A stretch of 64,000 nucleotides of DNA from Gemmata massiliana (GTDB taxonomy: Bacteria > Planctomycetota > Planctomycetia > Gemmatales > Gemmataceae). This document shows, piece by piece, positions 16,841-26,018 of this stretch (position 1 is its first letter; every line of letters starts with the position of its first letter). Made by a program: the position numbers and the translations under genes. The stretch covers positions 445,908 through 509,907 of the forward strand of contig HG799465.1 of NCBI GenBank assembly GCA_000531095.1. The letters are read 5' to 3'. Under the pieces are notes generated by a model, which worked only from the letters and a program-made list of their open reading frames with translations, was not told the origin of the DNA and made no database searches.

Positions 16841-16977
16841 TGCATTCACCCGTGGGAAAGGAACGGCGGGTTCCCACAATACCACCCGGGAGAACCGCAG
16901 GGTAACGCTTTCTCAGTTGCGTTCTCGTCTACCTGGTTCGACAATTTCTGCGTGTTCTCTCCAACCCGGAGCCTCTC

Positions 16978-17751
16978 ATGGCGAATAAGCGTTTAGTGAT
17001 TCTGGCGGCGGTCGGTGGGGCGGTCGCCGCGTTCGGCGTAATGACCGCGTGCGCGGCGCTGCAGCGGGAGTACAAGAGCGGGATCGTGTGGCCGGAACCG
17101 GCGGTGGTCACCCCCGGTAAGACGGACAGCGAACCGCCCTCGGACGCGACCGTGCTCTTCGACGGCAAAGATCTCTCGAAGTGGGCCAACGGCGACAAGT
17201 GGGAAATCAAGGACGGCTACGCGGTGGTGCAGAAATCGGACATCGTCACGAAGGACTCGTTCGGCGACTACCAGTTGCACGTCGAGTTCGCGACGCCGGA
17301 GAAGGTCAGCGGCAGCGGCCAGGGTCGCGGGAACAGCGGCGTGTTCCTGGCGAACCGCTACGAGGTGCAGGTGCTCGACTCCTTCGACAACAAGACGTAC
17401 TTCGACGGCCAGTGCGGGAGCCTCTACAAGCAGACGCCGCCGATGGTGAACGCCAGCAAGAAGCCGGGCGAGTGGCAGACCTACGACATCCTCTTCACCG
17501 CGCCGCGGTTCGACGAGGCCGCGAAGGAAGTGAAGGTTCTGACGCCCGGGTACGTCACGGTAATTCACAACGGCGTCGCGGTGCAGAACCACTTCGCGCT
17601 GCACGGCAACACGAACTACGACCGCCCGGCCGCCTACGAGAAGCACCCACTGAAGCAACCGATCCGCCTCCAGAACCACAGCAACCCGGTGAAGTACCGG
17701 AACATCTGGATTCGCGAGATCAAGGCCCTCGAAGGCAAGAAGCCGCAGTAA
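16978..17751 (+). CDS. Secreted DUF1080 (3-keto-disaccharide hydrolase-type) protein
   Basis: 257 residues. An N-terminal signal/lipobox-like region ([13 protein letters not shown]) is followed by a DUF1080 concanavalin-like beta sandwich: [74 protein letters not shown]. The family includes 3-keto-glucoside hydrolases and is greatly expanded in planctomycetes. The ATG at 16978 follows a GGAGCC leader. A hairpin terminator follows. Confidence 0.85.
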   Translation: MANKRLVILAAVGGAVAAFGVMTACAALQREYKSGIVWPEPAVVTPGKTDSEPPSDATVLFDGKDLSKWANGDKWEIKDGYAVVQKSDIVTKDSFGDYQLHVEFATPEKVSGSGQGRGNSGVFLANRYEVQVLDSFDNKTYFDGQCGSLYKQTPPMVNASKKPGEWQTYDILFTAPRFDEAAKEVKVLTPGYVTVIHNGVAVQNHFALHGNTNYDRPAAYEKHPLKQPIRLQNHSNPVKYRNIWIREIKALEGKKPQ

Positions 17752-17760
17752 CGGCTCGGT

Positions 17761-17786
17761 AGTGCCCGACTTCGAGGTCGGGCACT
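17761..17786. terminator. Hairpin after the DUF1080 gene
   Basis: AGTGCCCGAC at 17761-17770 pairs perfectly with 17777-17786 around a six-base loop, ten bases after the stop. No T-tract follows. Confidence 0.5.
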
Positions 17787-17888
17787 GGCTCTGCCCCGCT
17801 GGTCGCAGGGTGTTTGTGCGGCGGGGTAACGTCGGTGAAGTTTTTGGTCCTGCGACCCCGATTAACCCTGAAACGACAAGGAACGACG

Positions 17889-18959
17889 ATGGCGGCGTGG
17901 AACGGACACTTGGCGACACTGGTGGGAGTGATCGCGGTTGTTTGTGGCGGGTGCCAACCCCAGGGAACCGGGTCGACGACCGCAGCGACTGCGAGCACGC
18001 TTACGAATTCACCCCCCAAAGAACCTCCGCCCATCAAGCCGAGTGACGCGCCCGAAACGTCTGCTCCGAAGCCCGCCGCGTCCGGTCCGGCCCCAGTTGT
18101 CAAACTCACCGTTGGCAAAGAGCCGAACTACGTCAACCTGATCCCAAAGGACGCGCCACCGACCCCGAAGTTCTCGCCGCTGGACAAGAAGCCGGGCTAC
18201 CTCCGCGGATACGTCAAGGACGCGGCCGGGAACCCGCTCCAGGGAGCGTATATCGGGGTTCGGTCGACGCTCATCGGAGGTCGGTACTCCGGCGCGAGCG
18301 CGGAGTCGGACGAGAAGGGGTACTACGAGGTCCAGGTGCCGCAAGGCGCGGCCCACTTCTACGCCGCCGGATACACCGTCGATTACGCCGACGGCCGCGC
18401 CGCCTTGACTCTCCACCCGGCCGACGGCAAACTCACCTCGTTCGCTTCCGTCGACGGGTCGGTTGAGAACTTCGTGCTCTGGACCTACGGAGTGGCGGAC
18501 AAAGACAAGATGAGCGAGAACCCGAGCTACCGGAGCAACTTCTACGGCGGCTCGCTGTACATTGGGCACCACGTCGACGATCCTGGCGATGCGCTGGGCC
18601 AACCGCACAATCTGAAAACCGGAACGGAGATCGAGATCACGCTGACCCCGGCAGGAAAGCTTCTGGACGGGAGCATTGGGAAGAAATTCGTGATTAAGAA
18701 GGCGGTGTTCAGCACCGGGTTCTCGATCAACAACATCCCCGTGGGTCAGTACCGGCTGACCGTAAAGCGAGCGGACGGTCAACCGCTGCGAACGAAGCTG
18801 AACAAACCTCGCGGACTGACATTCGGGATCGCCCCAGAAGAAACCACGGAAAGCGCGATTCTCTCGCTGCATCCAGGTGGGGCAAAAGCGGGGATGGCGA
18901 CGCCGGGACGCGGGAACTGGGAAGCCGTCGAGGTCTACGTCGAAATTCCGAAGAAGTGA
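17889..18959 (+). CDS. Lipoprotein with carboxypeptidase-regulatory-like domain
   Basis: 356 residues. The signal peptide ends in a lipobox (VIAVVCGGCQ). A Pro/Thr-rich linker leads to a carboxypeptidase regulatory-like (transthyretin-like) domain: GYLRGYVKDAAGNPLQGAY, SDEKGYYEVQVPQG. A second beta-rich region ends with VEVYVEIPKK. The plan resembles the lipoprotein at 14195-15466, so the two may be paralogues. Cell-surface location is inferred; function unknown. Confidence 0.75.
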   Translation: MAAWNGHLATLVGVIAVVCGGCQPQGTGSTTAATASTLTNSPPKEPPPIKPSDAPETSAPKPAASGPAPVVKLTVGKEPNYVNLIPKDAPPTPKFSPLDKKPGYLRGYVKDAAGNPLQGAYIGVRSTLIGGRYSGASAESDEKGYYEVQVPQGAAHFYAAGYTVDYADGRAALTLHPADGKLTSFASVDGSVENFVLWTYGVADKDKMSENPSYRSNFYGGSLYIGHHVDDPGDALGQPHNLKTGTEIEITLTPAGKLLDGSIGKKFVIKKAVFSTGFSINNIPVGQYRLTVKRADGQPLRTKLNKPRGLTFGIAPEETTESAILSLHPGGAKAGMATPGRGNWEAVEVYVEIPKK

Positions 18960-19024
18960 CCGCGACTTCTGCGCCAACTTCGAGTCAGGGTTGACCGTGC
19001 GGGCGAGCGTACCGCGCCGCGTCG

Positions 19025-22018
19025 TTACGGCTTCCGCTCCCAAACCACGACCTCACCCACGCGCGGTGCAGCTTGACCGCCCGCGCGGTCGACCGGTGTG
19101 CCGCAGCCGGTTAGCAGGAAATTCCCACCGCTCGACCACACCAGCGACGAAACCGCCGTCTCTTCTGGCCCCAAGAGGTGACGGATCTCTGACCCATCTT
19201 TCGCAGCGAGTAGCACGATGCGCTCCGGACTTTTGCGGGCACCGAGATTGGCGGCGAGCGCAACGGTGTTGTCCTCGGGCAAAATTGCCAGTGCGTGAAC
19301 GCGACCAGCACCGTCGCCGTACTGCTTCCGCCACAGTTCTTTGTGGGTCCGCGCGTCCCACAAGATCACCGTTCCCTTTTCGTCTCCTGACGCGATCACA
19401 TCGCCGTCCTTCGACCACACAACACAGGTGATTCGCTCCGAGTGCCCGGTCAGTTCGACCTCTGATTCGGCTCGCCCCGGTTCCCACAGAACGACACAGC
19501 TCTTGTCTTGCTTGTGTCGAATCAGAGCGAGCTGTTTACCGTCTTTTGACCACGCGGCGCTCGCGGGCAGAACCGGCAGTGGCTTGCTCTCCTCCGGGCG
19601 CTCGCCAATGGAAATCGCTTCGCTCTCTTGGGCCAGATTCTGCACCTTCGTGGCGTACCCGTCACTGGCCGCGAGCCGCTTCCCCTCCGGGTGATACGCG
19701 AGCGTGTGCATCTTGCCGAATCGCACCACGATTTCGTTCTGGTCGTACCACGCGGCCGACTTGCCGGTCTCCACATCCAACCGCTTCACGTCGGTCGGTC
19801 CGGCAACGCACAGGTGCTTGCTGTCCGGGCTGTACGCGAGAGCAAGAACCGGCGCGTTCCCGTTCGTCGGCTTGTACGTCCACAACACCCTGCGCGTAAC
19901 CGTGTCCCAGCACGTGACGTTGGCGTCGGTCGCGGCGGCGAACGATTTGCCATCGGGCGCGATCGCAATGCCGTTCACGAGTGCCGCGTGGTCGGTCAGT
20001 ACGGAGGACTGGCTCCAATTGTGGCCCGCGGCGGGCTTGGGCGCGGGCTTCTCTGGTACAGAAAGAGCGAATACCCGCACTTTCCCGGTCAATTCGCCGA
20101 GCTTGGTGAGGTGATCGAAGTTCGCAAAAGCGGATGCGAGCGCCGTGCCGTCCGGGTGGAACGCGAGTGACGCGATCCCGGCAAACGGCCCGCCTACCGG
20201 GTGACTGGAGATTAGCTCCGGCTTCTTCGGGGGGCTTGCTGTCGACCAAACGAATATCTCTTCAGAGTAAACGTCCTTTCCCTTTCGCTCTTGCGGTTGC
20301 ACCACGGCTGCGGCCGTGTGCTTGCCGTCGACTGAAACCGCAACCGCCGCAACTCGCCCACCGAGCGTCAGGCGCGACTTCTCTTTGAACTTGACCGCAT
20401 CCCAGATGATGACGATCCCGTCGGCGTCGCCCGTAACGATCCACTTGCCGTCCTTTGACCACGCGGCCGAAACAACCGTCGCCTTGTGTCCTTCGAGGAG
20501 TTGATTCCCCGCACCCGAACCGGCCGCCCACGCCCACAGCACGTTCTTGCCCGTGGCCTTGTCGAGCGGCCCCGTCACCACCACCCGCTTGCCGTCCGGA
20601 GCGACCGCGAGCGGACCCGCATGCGGATCTGACGGCTGCTTGCCATTGGGACGCACCGGCAACGTGATCGTGGATACGTTCGGCCACTTCAGCCAACTCT
20701 TCACGGTAATCTCACGCGCGTCACCGAAGATTACCTTGCGGCTTGTGGCGACGAGCTGACCGTCGCTCAGAATCGGCGTGTCGGGGAAGAACGCGACCGC
20801 ATAAGGGGCACTCTCACGAACTTCGAGGGTGTCATTGGCCTTGCCCGTTAAGGCACCCAGGAACATTACACCGTCCTTCGTGGTAACGGCGAGTTCCTTA
20901 CCGTCGGGAACAACTGCGAGTGCCGCGAAGTGCCCCGCGCCCCGATACTCCCAGAGCTTCTTCCACGAAGCCACATCGTAGGCGTGAACGTGACCATCAG
21001 TTCCACCGACGAATAGCACTTTGCCGTCGGCCGAATACACAGCAGAGCCGCCGAGCCAGCCGGTCAGTTCGAGCACCTTCGCTTCTTTCCAAGAACTTGA
21101 AGCGGCCTTTGCATGCGGCTCAACCCCAGAAACGGTAGCGGCCCCGGTACCCGGTGGAGCGTTAGGTTCCGGGTGCGCGTACCAAGCGGGTGCGGTGGCG
21201 ACGACCGCGAGCAACACACCGACCGTGAGCACGGTCGTGACCAACTTCGTTGGAGTCGAGGAGAGACTTCGCATCACACCCTCTGCTAACGCGAGGACGG
21301 AATCGGAAACGCCACGACCGACAAACGAGCCGATCGTGACGGAAACGAGTTCAGCAGAAACGATTGACGGTGTAACAACGGCGACCAACCCGGCGGCGGG
21401 CAGCGCGACTCCGTGGCGCGCGAGCCGAGTTGCGAGCGCCTTGCGCCCGCGTGCGAGCCACGCCGCAACCGTGCCTTCTGCCCGATCGAGTTCGAGAGCC
21501 GCTTCGGAGCGCGTTTTGCCTTGCAAGTCGCACAGCACGATCGCCGCGCGGTGCGTGTCGGGCAGCGCAGCGAGTTCGGCATCGATGATCGCGCGCAATT
21601 CAGCGCGTTCGAGTTCGCCGGGAGCCGCACTTCCTGTGCTTGTAGGGGCAGAGCCCGCCGAAACGATCGCTGCCATTTCGCGCCTCCGCTGCCGAACAGT
21701 AGCCGTCTTCGATTTGCGTGCCGTGCGCACCGCGACGCCGTACAGCCATCCCCCAACCGCCCCAGGCGGGCGGATCGAGTTCGCCTTACGTGCGAGAACG
21801 AGAAATACCGCCTGGAACGCATCTTCAGCCGCGTGCGAATCGGCGAGTACCCCGCGACACACTCCCAGCACCATCGGTCCGTGCCGGTTCACCAGCTCCG
21901 CGAACGCGGACTCGCGGTCGACACCGTCAGGCGCAATCGCGCGGACCAGTTCGGCGTCGGTTCGGGGGCCACCGGGTTCGAGCCGGCTTATGACCCGGCG
22001 GACGGCAGCGACGGACAT
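19025..22018 (-). CDS. ECF sigma factor fused to membrane segment and WD40 repeats
   Basis: 997 residues. Residues about 20-100 are sigma region 2 (AFAELVNRHGPMVLGVCRGV, AEDAFQAVFLVLARK). Residues about 135-195 are region 4 (LPDTHRAAIVLCDLQGKTRS, AEGTVAAWLARGRKAL). A transmembrane helix follows (LVTTVLTVGVLLAVVATAP), then about ten WD40 blades (SAAWSKDGKWIVTGDADGIV, CVVWSKDGDVIASGDEKGTV). This is the ECF01-Gob-type architecture described in Gemmata; no anti-sigma gene is adjacent. The beta-propeller probably senses a signal outside the membrane and controls the sigma part by an unknown route. The start at 22018 has AGGAGG eight bases upstream. It is divergent from the regulator operon. Confidence 0.9.
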   Translation of the reverse strand: MSVAAVRRVISRLEPGGPRTDAELVRAIAPDGVDRESAFAELVNRHGPMVLGVCRGVLADSHAAEDAFQAVFLVLARKANSIRPPGAVGGWLYGVAVRTARKSKTATVRQRRREMAAIVSAGSAPTSTGSAAPGELERAELRAIIDAELAALPDTHRAAIVLCDLQGKTRSEAALELDRAEGTVAAWLARGRKALATRLARHGVALPAAGLVAVVTPSIVSAELVSVTIGSFVGRGVSDSVLALAEGVMRSLSSTPTKLVTTVLTVGVLLAVVATAPAWYAHPEPNAPPGTGAATVSGVEPHAKAASSSWKEAKVLELTGWLGGSAVYSADGKVLFVGGTDGHVHAYDVASWKKLWEYRGAGHFAALAVVPDGKELAVTTKDGVMFLGALTGKANDTLEVRESAPYAVAFFPDTPILSDGQLVATSRKVIFGDAREITVKSWLKWPNVSTITLPVRPNGKQPSDPHAGPLAVAPDGKRVVVTGPLDKATGKNVLWAWAAGSGAGNQLLEGHKATVVSAAWSKDGKWIVTGDADGIVIIWDAVKFKEKSRLTLGGRVAAVAVSVDGKHTAAAVVQPQERKGKDVYSEEIFVWSTASPPKKPELISSHPVGGPFAGIASLAFHPDGTALASAFANFDHLTKLGELTGKVRVFALSVPEKPAPKPAAGHNWSQSSVLTDHAALVNGIAIAPDGKSFAAATDANVTCWDTVTRRVLWTYKPTNGNAPVLALAYSPDSKHLCVAGPTDVKRLDVETGKSAAWYDQNEIVVRFGKMHTLAYHPEGKRLAASDGYATKVQNLAQESEAISIGERPEESKPLPVLPASAAWSKDGKQLALIRHKQDKSCVVLWEPGRAESEVELTGHSERITCVVWSKDGDVIASGDEKGTVILWDARTHKELWRKQYGDGAGRVHALAILPEDNTVALAANLGARKSPERIVLLAAKDGSEIRHLLGPEETAVSSLVWSSGGNFLLTGCGTPVDRAGGQAAPRVGEVVVWERKP

Positions 22019-22142
22019 CCGGCGCCCTCCTTGTGGCAACGACTCGAAGTGCGAAACGATCCGCCCCGAGTACGTTCTGTTATTGTTTGCCCACCGAACG
22101 AAAAATTGATGCAGTAAATTGCGGCGAACGCGGTCGGCGCTC

Positions 22143-22172
22143 TTGACTTTACTTTGCGTAGCAAAGTATACT
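22143..22172 (+). promoter_or_regulatory. Sigma-70-type promoter of the regulator operon
   Basis: TTGACT at 22143-22148, an 18-base spacer and TATACT at 22167-22172: an unusually good match to the vegetative consensus. It is 37 bases upstream of the ATG at 22209. The spacer is almost filled by a palindromic operator. Confidence 0.7.
22150..22168. promoter_or_regulatory. Palindromic operator TACTTTGC-GTA-GCAAAGTA
   Basis: Perfect 8-bp arms around GTA, lying between -35 and -10 and touching the -10 box, so a bound dimer would block RNA polymerase. The core CTTTGC-N3-GCAAAG recurs at 23284-23298 ahead of the ferritin-like gene. The winged-helix protein at 22795 is the obvious candidate ligand. 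Confidence 0.65.
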
Positions 22173-22208
22173 TTCGCGACCTCGAACCTCGTGGAGCGCA
22201 GCACACAC

Positions 22209-22802
22209 ATGGAAGTTCGCGACGCTCTCGACCAACTCGACCGCATCCACGATCAGCTCACCAAGAGTGAGGTGTACCGGGGATTTCGCGTACCCACCGT
22301 GGCGATGGTCGGCGCGCTGGGGTTACTCGCCGCGGTCGGACAACGGTGGGTCGTACCGGGCGGTGAGCCGCGAGCGTTCGTGTGGTACTGGTCGATCGTC
22401 GGCGGGATCGGCACGCTGCTCGGTTTCGGCGCCGCGATTCGTTCGTACCTGTTCCGCGAAGACGACTTCGAGCGCCGGCGCACGCGGCGTGTGATGGGGC
22501 AGTTCCTGCCGTGCGTGCTCGCCGGAGCACTGCTAACGGTCGCCTTCGCCCGAACCGATGGGTTCGTTCCGCTGCTGCCGGGAATGTGGGCGATCGTGTT
22601 CGGGTTGGGTGTGGTATCCGTCCGTCCGCACTTGCCGCGTGCGGTCGGGCTGATCGGAATCGTTTACGTGTTAGCGGGCGGCCTTCTGCTCGCGTGGCTC
22701 CCTCCGGAACCGTCGGGCTGGTGCGTCGGGGGCGTGTTCGGTATCGGGCACCTGGTCACCGCGCTCGCGCTGCAATCAACGAAGGAATACCACGATGACT
22801 GA
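22209..22802 (+). CDS. Multi-pass membrane protein
   Basis: 197 residues. After a helical head (MEVRDALDQLDRIHDQL) there are about six hydrophobic segments (VAMVGALGLLAAVG, WYWSIVGGIGTLLGFGAA, FLPCVLAGALLTVAF, AVGLIGIVYVLAGGLLL and others). No transporter motif. Its last codons overlap the regulator ATG by eight bases, so the two are translationally coupled. Pairings of a membrane protein with a HTH_34-type regulator are common in planctomycetes and acidobacteria; the membrane protein may sense for, or be regulated by, the repressor. Confidence 0.75.
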   Translation: MEVRDALDQLDRIHDQLTKSEVYRGFRVPTVAMVGALGLLAAVGQRWVVPGGEPRAFVWYWSIVGGIGTLLGFGAAIRSYLFREDDFERRRTRRVMGQFLPCVLAGALLTVAFARTDGFVPLLPGMWAIVFGLGVVSVRPHLPRAVGLIGIVYVLAGGLLLAWLPPEPSGWCVGGVFGIGHLVTALALQSTKEYHDD

Positions 22803-23211
22803 CCGCGAGAAACAACCCGAATCCGAAGACGCGGGCCGCTTCGCCTACGAGGGACTCGACCCCGTGCTGCACTCGAAGGCGCGCATCGGCATCCTAACCG
22901 CGCTGGCGACTCACCCGGACGGGCTGTCGTTCGCCGACCTCACGCGCCTGTGCAGCCTCACGGACGGTAACCTGAGTCGGCACCTGGACACGCTCGCCAA
23001 GACCGAGGACTCGAAGCCCGCACTGGTAAAGATCACGAAGACCTTCCAGAACCGGCGCCCGCTCACTACCGTCGTTCTCACCAGCAGCGGCCGTAAGCGG
23101 TTCCGCGAGTACCTCGCACACCTGGAACAAGTGCTCCACGACGCGGCCGAAGAAGCGGACGCCACAGACCCCGCAAAGGGCAAGACGCGCCCGGGGCTGG
23201 CGGGGGCATAA
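22795..23211 (+). CDS. Winged-helix transcriptional regulator (HTH_34/MarR-like)
   Basis: 138 residues. A winged helix spans about residues 25-105: LHSKARIGILTALATHPDG, SFADLTRLCSLTDGNLSRHL (recognition helix), KITKTFQNRRPLTTVVLTSS (wing), then a dimer-forming helix. This is the HTH_34 type that usually represses its own operon. Paired palindromes CTTTGC-N3-GCAAAG in front of this operon and of the next gene suggest autoregulation plus control of the ferritin-like gene. Confidence 0.85.
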   Translation: MTDREKQPESEDAGRFAYEGLDPVLHSKARIGILTALATHPDGLSFADLTRLCSLTDGNLSRHLDTLAKTEDSKPALVKITKTFQNRRPLTTVVLTSSGRKRFREYLAHLEQVLHDAAEEADATDPAKGKTRPGLAGA

Positions 23212-23283
23212 GCTCATTGACCTTTGCTGGACGGAAATCAACGGTTCGTGCGGGCAACAGCCCGCTTAATTTTTGCCCTTACA

Positions 23284-23298
23284 CTTTGCATTGCAAAG
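23284..23298. promoter_or_regulatory. Second operator CTTTGC-ATT-GCAAAG
   Basis: Same arms and same 3-base spacer as the palindrome at 22150-22168. It lies between the regulator stop (23211) and the ferritin-like start (23316), in the position of a promoter. Confidence 0.6.
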
Positions 23299-23315
23299 AA
23301 ATCTACAAATCCACA

Positions 23316-24182
23316 ATGGGGGCCGGTATGAGGAGCGCGATGTTGGAGGCTCTGACTCTGACCACCGAAAGCACGGGGCCAGTCGCATACGCGAACGCGG
23401 CACCCGTTGTTTGGACTTCGGCGGAGTGGGTCGCGTACTTCCGGCACAACGCGGCCAATCGGATGTCTGTACCGTGGGACGAAGGCGCTGGGGCGTCTCC
23501 GGAAGAACTGGCGGAGATCATCGAGTCGCTCCGCGCATGGCAACTCGGGGAAACGTCCGACGGTTCGCGTCTCATGAGAGCCGCTTCGCGATACGCGGTG
23601 CGAATGAACGATCCCGGCTTCGTGGATGCGATCCAACTATTCATCGCGGAAGAACAGCGCCACGGGGAGGAACTCGGCAAGTACCTCGATCTGGCCGGTG
23701 TGCCGCGAAAGGGGCGAGATTGGGGCGACACCGTGTTTCGGTGCTTTCGCCACCTACTGCACCAGATGGAAGTCTGGGCGACGACCGTGGTCATGGTCGA
23801 GTCGCACGCGATGCTGTACTACGCTGCCATTCGACGCGCAACCAGTTCCGGCGTGTTGCGTAAGATCTGCCACCAAATTCTGCGAGATGAAGTACCGCAC
23901 CTACGCTTCCAGTGCGAGCGCCTCGCCATCCTGCACCGCGAACGGAACCGGGTACTTTTGGCGCTGACAATGGGTTTCCATCGCGTGCTGTTTACCGGCA
24001 TCACGCTCGCGGTGTGGGTGGGACACCGGCGAGCGCTCCGCGCGGGAGGATTCACGTTCGGGCGGTTCTGGCGCTCGGCCTGGACACAGATGGGTAAGGC
24101 GTGGCGCGCGATGAATCCGCGTGCGTATCACTGGCCCGTTACTTCGAGAGCGCCGGGCGTGCTTTCAGCCCGCGCCGGATGA
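23316..24182 (+). CDS. Ferritin-like di-iron protein
   Basis: 288 residues. The core carries di-iron-type motifs on successive helices: AIQLFIAEEQRHGEELGKYL (ExxH), VVMVESHAMLYYAAIR (E) and ICHQILRDEVPHLRFQCERL (DExxH). A C-terminal hydrophobic stretch (VLLALTMGFHRVLFTGITLA) suggests membrane association. ATGs at 23316 and 23328 are both possible. The DExxH/ExxH set is known in ferritin-like oxidases and rubrerythrin relatives. It is probably controlled by the upstream winged-helix repressor. The 3' end overlaps the convergent lyase gene by 44 bases. Confidence 0.75.
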   Translation: MGAGMRSAMLEALTLTTESTGPVAYANAAPVVWTSAEWVAYFRHNAANRMSVPWDEGAGASPEELAEIIESLRAWQLGETSDGSRLMRAASRYAVRMNDPGFVDAIQLFIAEEQRHGEELGKYLDLAGVPRKGRDWGDTVFRCFRHLLHQMEVWATTVVMVESHAMLYYAAIRRATSSGVLRKICHQILRDEVPHLRFQCERLAILHRERNRVLLALTMGFHRVLFTGITLAVWVGHRRALRAGGFTFGRFWRSAWTQMGKAWRAMNPRAYHWPVTSRAPGVLSARAG

Positions 24183-25040
24183 TCCCGAGCACGTGTTCGC
24201 GCTCGGCTCCGGCGAGCGGCCGGCGGGGTTCCCGGACCCACTCGGGACGGAAACCGGCTTCCTGGATCATGAGCTTAATGTATGCACGAACTTCGGGTGC
24301 GTGTCGAGCTTCATCAGCGGCGCGGCCCACCGGTAGAGGCGCCGGGCCTCGTCCCACTTGCCCGCGCGCGTCAGTTCCCAGAGGCGCTGGTTCTCTTCGG
24401 GGAACGCGATCCCCGACCCCGCGATCCACCCATCAATCCCAAGGATCGAGGATTCGAGGATCAGGTCGTCCACCCCCGCGAAAACGGCCAGTCGGTCGCC
24501 GAGTGCGAGCCGAATCTCCGTCACCCGGCGCGGGTCGCCGGAGCTTTCTTTGATCGCGGCCAAGTTGGGGATGTCGGCGAACTCGGTGAGGCGCTCGGGT
24601 GTGACGTCGACGGTGTACGCGAGGGGGTTGTTGTAGAGCATCCACGACAGATCCGTCGCCGCGGCCACCGCGCGGAAGTAGCCGGCCGCTTCGCCCGGAT
24701 CGGCCTTGTACACCATCGGGGGCATAACCATAAAGCCTGATGCCCCGATCCGCGCACAATCCCGCACGTAGCGAACCGCGGCGCCGGTCGATGATTCCGC
24801 GACCCCCGCGACGACTGGCACGCGCCCGCCCGACACCCGGACGGCGTTCTCCACCACTTGCCGCTTCTCGTCCGGGTCGAGCGTCTGGTTCTCCCCGAGC
24901 GACCCACACACGACGAGCCCGCTCACCCCAGACGCGATGAGTGCTTCCAAATGGCGTGCCGTGGCCCCGAGATCAAGCGACTGGTCGGACCGGAACTGGG
25001 TCGTCACGGCCGGGAAAACACCGGCCCAGCGAACGCTCAT
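24139..25040 (-). pseudogene. DHDPS-family lyase, split by a one-base frameshift near its 3' end
   Basis: From ATG 25040 (MSVRWAGVFPAVTTQF) the frame shows a dihydrodipicolinate-synthase-type TIM barrel: VCGSLGENQTL, Tyr in MLYNNPLAY, Schiff-base Lys in LAAIKESSGD, and GSGIAFPEEN. After HPKFV at about 24284 it goes out of frame and stops at 24267. One added base restores YIKLMIQEAGFRPEWVREPR...LKARPALSK, stop 24139, about 300 residues. Family relatives include 1-pyrroline-4-hydroxy-2-carboxylate deaminase and 5-dehydro-4-deoxyglucarate dehydratase, both yielding alpha-ketoglutarate semialdehyde, which fits the dehydrogenase at 28184. It is divergent from an AraC regulator. Confidence 0.75.
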
Positions 25041-25161
25041 GAGATTTCCGTGGACGGAGGCAATGATTATTGGCAAAGCAGTATAATTTGTGAGCGAGCG
25101 CGGGGTCTTGACCGAGCGTTGACTCGGGGCTGTATTTCGCGCACAAATTGCGGAGTTTGCT

Positions 25162-25920
25162 GTGACCGGTTCCAGTCTCGTCACCGGGCTGTTCGGGCGC
25201 CTGGCAGAACCGTTCACCGCCGAGGGCGTGTTCGACTGTTTGGCCGGCGTCGTGTACTTCGTGAAGAACGAGCGCGCCGAGTATGTCGTTGTGAACCGCA
25301 CGCTGGCCGAACGGTGCGGCACACAGGACAAGCGCACGCTGCTCGGCAAAACCGCGGCCCAGGCGTTCCCTCCTCCGTTCGGGCGGTCGTTCTGGGAACA
25401 GGACATGCGGTTAATCGCGAGCGGGCAACCGGTCCTCAACCAACTCGAACTGCACCTGTACCCGACGGGCCTGACCGGGTGGTGTCTGACCAACAAGTTC
25501 CCGCTCCGGGGATCGGGCGACGTAATCGTGGGGCTTGTTGGCGTGTCCCACGATCTGCACCCGCCGAACGAGAGCGCGGAGGAGTACAACAGCGTGGCCG
25601 CGGCCGTTCGGCACGCGCGAGCGCACCTCGACCGGCGGCTGGTGACCGAAGATCTGGCCGTGATCGCCGGACTTTCGGCGTACCAGTTCGACCAGCGCGT
25701 GCGCCGACTGTTCCGGCTCTCGACGGGCCAACTGCTACTCAAACTCCGAATGGACTCCGCCGCCGAACAGTTGCGCGACACCGACAGCCCGGTGGTCGAA
25801 GTCGGGATGGGGTGCGGGTACGCGGACCAGAGCGCGTTCACGCGGCAGTTCCGCCGAACGACCGGCATGACGCCGGGCGAGTACCGCAGAACGTTCCGTC
25901 CTCTCGCCACCGATGAGTGA
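25162..25920 (+). CDS. AraC-family regulator with N-terminal PAS domain
   Basis: 252 residues from GTG 25162. Residues about 20-130 form a PAS sensor (GVFDCLAGVVYFVKNERAEY, LTNKFPLRGSGDVIVGLVGV). Residues about 150-250 form two AraC helix-turn-helices (LAVIAGLSAYQFDQRVRRLF and VVEVGMGCGYADQSAFTRQF ending GMTPGEYRRTFR). It is transcribed away from the DHDPS-like gene across a 121-base gap, so it probably controls that gene. AraC regulators accompany hydroxyproline-catabolism clusters in other bacteria. Confidence 0.85.
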   Translation: MTGSSLVTGLFGRLAEPFTAEGVFDCLAGVVYFVKNERAEYVVVNRTLAERCGTQDKRTLLGKTAAQAFPPPFGRSFWEQDMRLIASGQPVLNQLELHLYPTGLTGWCLTNKFPLRGSGDVIVGLVGVSHDLHPPNESAEEYNSVAAAVRHARAHLDRRLVTEDLAVIAGLSAYQFDQRVRRLFRLSTGQLLLKLRMDSAAEQLRDTDSPVVEVGMGCGYADQSAFTRQFRRTTGMTPGEYRRTFRPLATDE

Positions 25921-26008
25921 GGTGAACCCCGCCCGCAAGGGCGGCAGGTACAACCTCCACCGATCGCCCGCGCATGCACACCCACCGCCCTTGCGGGCGG
26001 GGTTCACT
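25921..26008. repeat. Dispersed palindrome, copy A
   Basis: The arm 25921-25944 (beginning GGTGAACCCCGCCCGCAAGG) matches the complement of 25985-26008 except for one base, around a 40-base centre. Copy B is at 33417-33494. It lies between convergent AraC and PEPCK genes, where it could also terminate transcription. Confidence 0.7.
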
Positions 26009-26018
26009 TGTTATCTCG

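Noticed and set aside
25082-25087. TATAAT as -10 box for the AraC gene
   Set aside because: No acceptable -35 at 16-18 bases; left unannotated.
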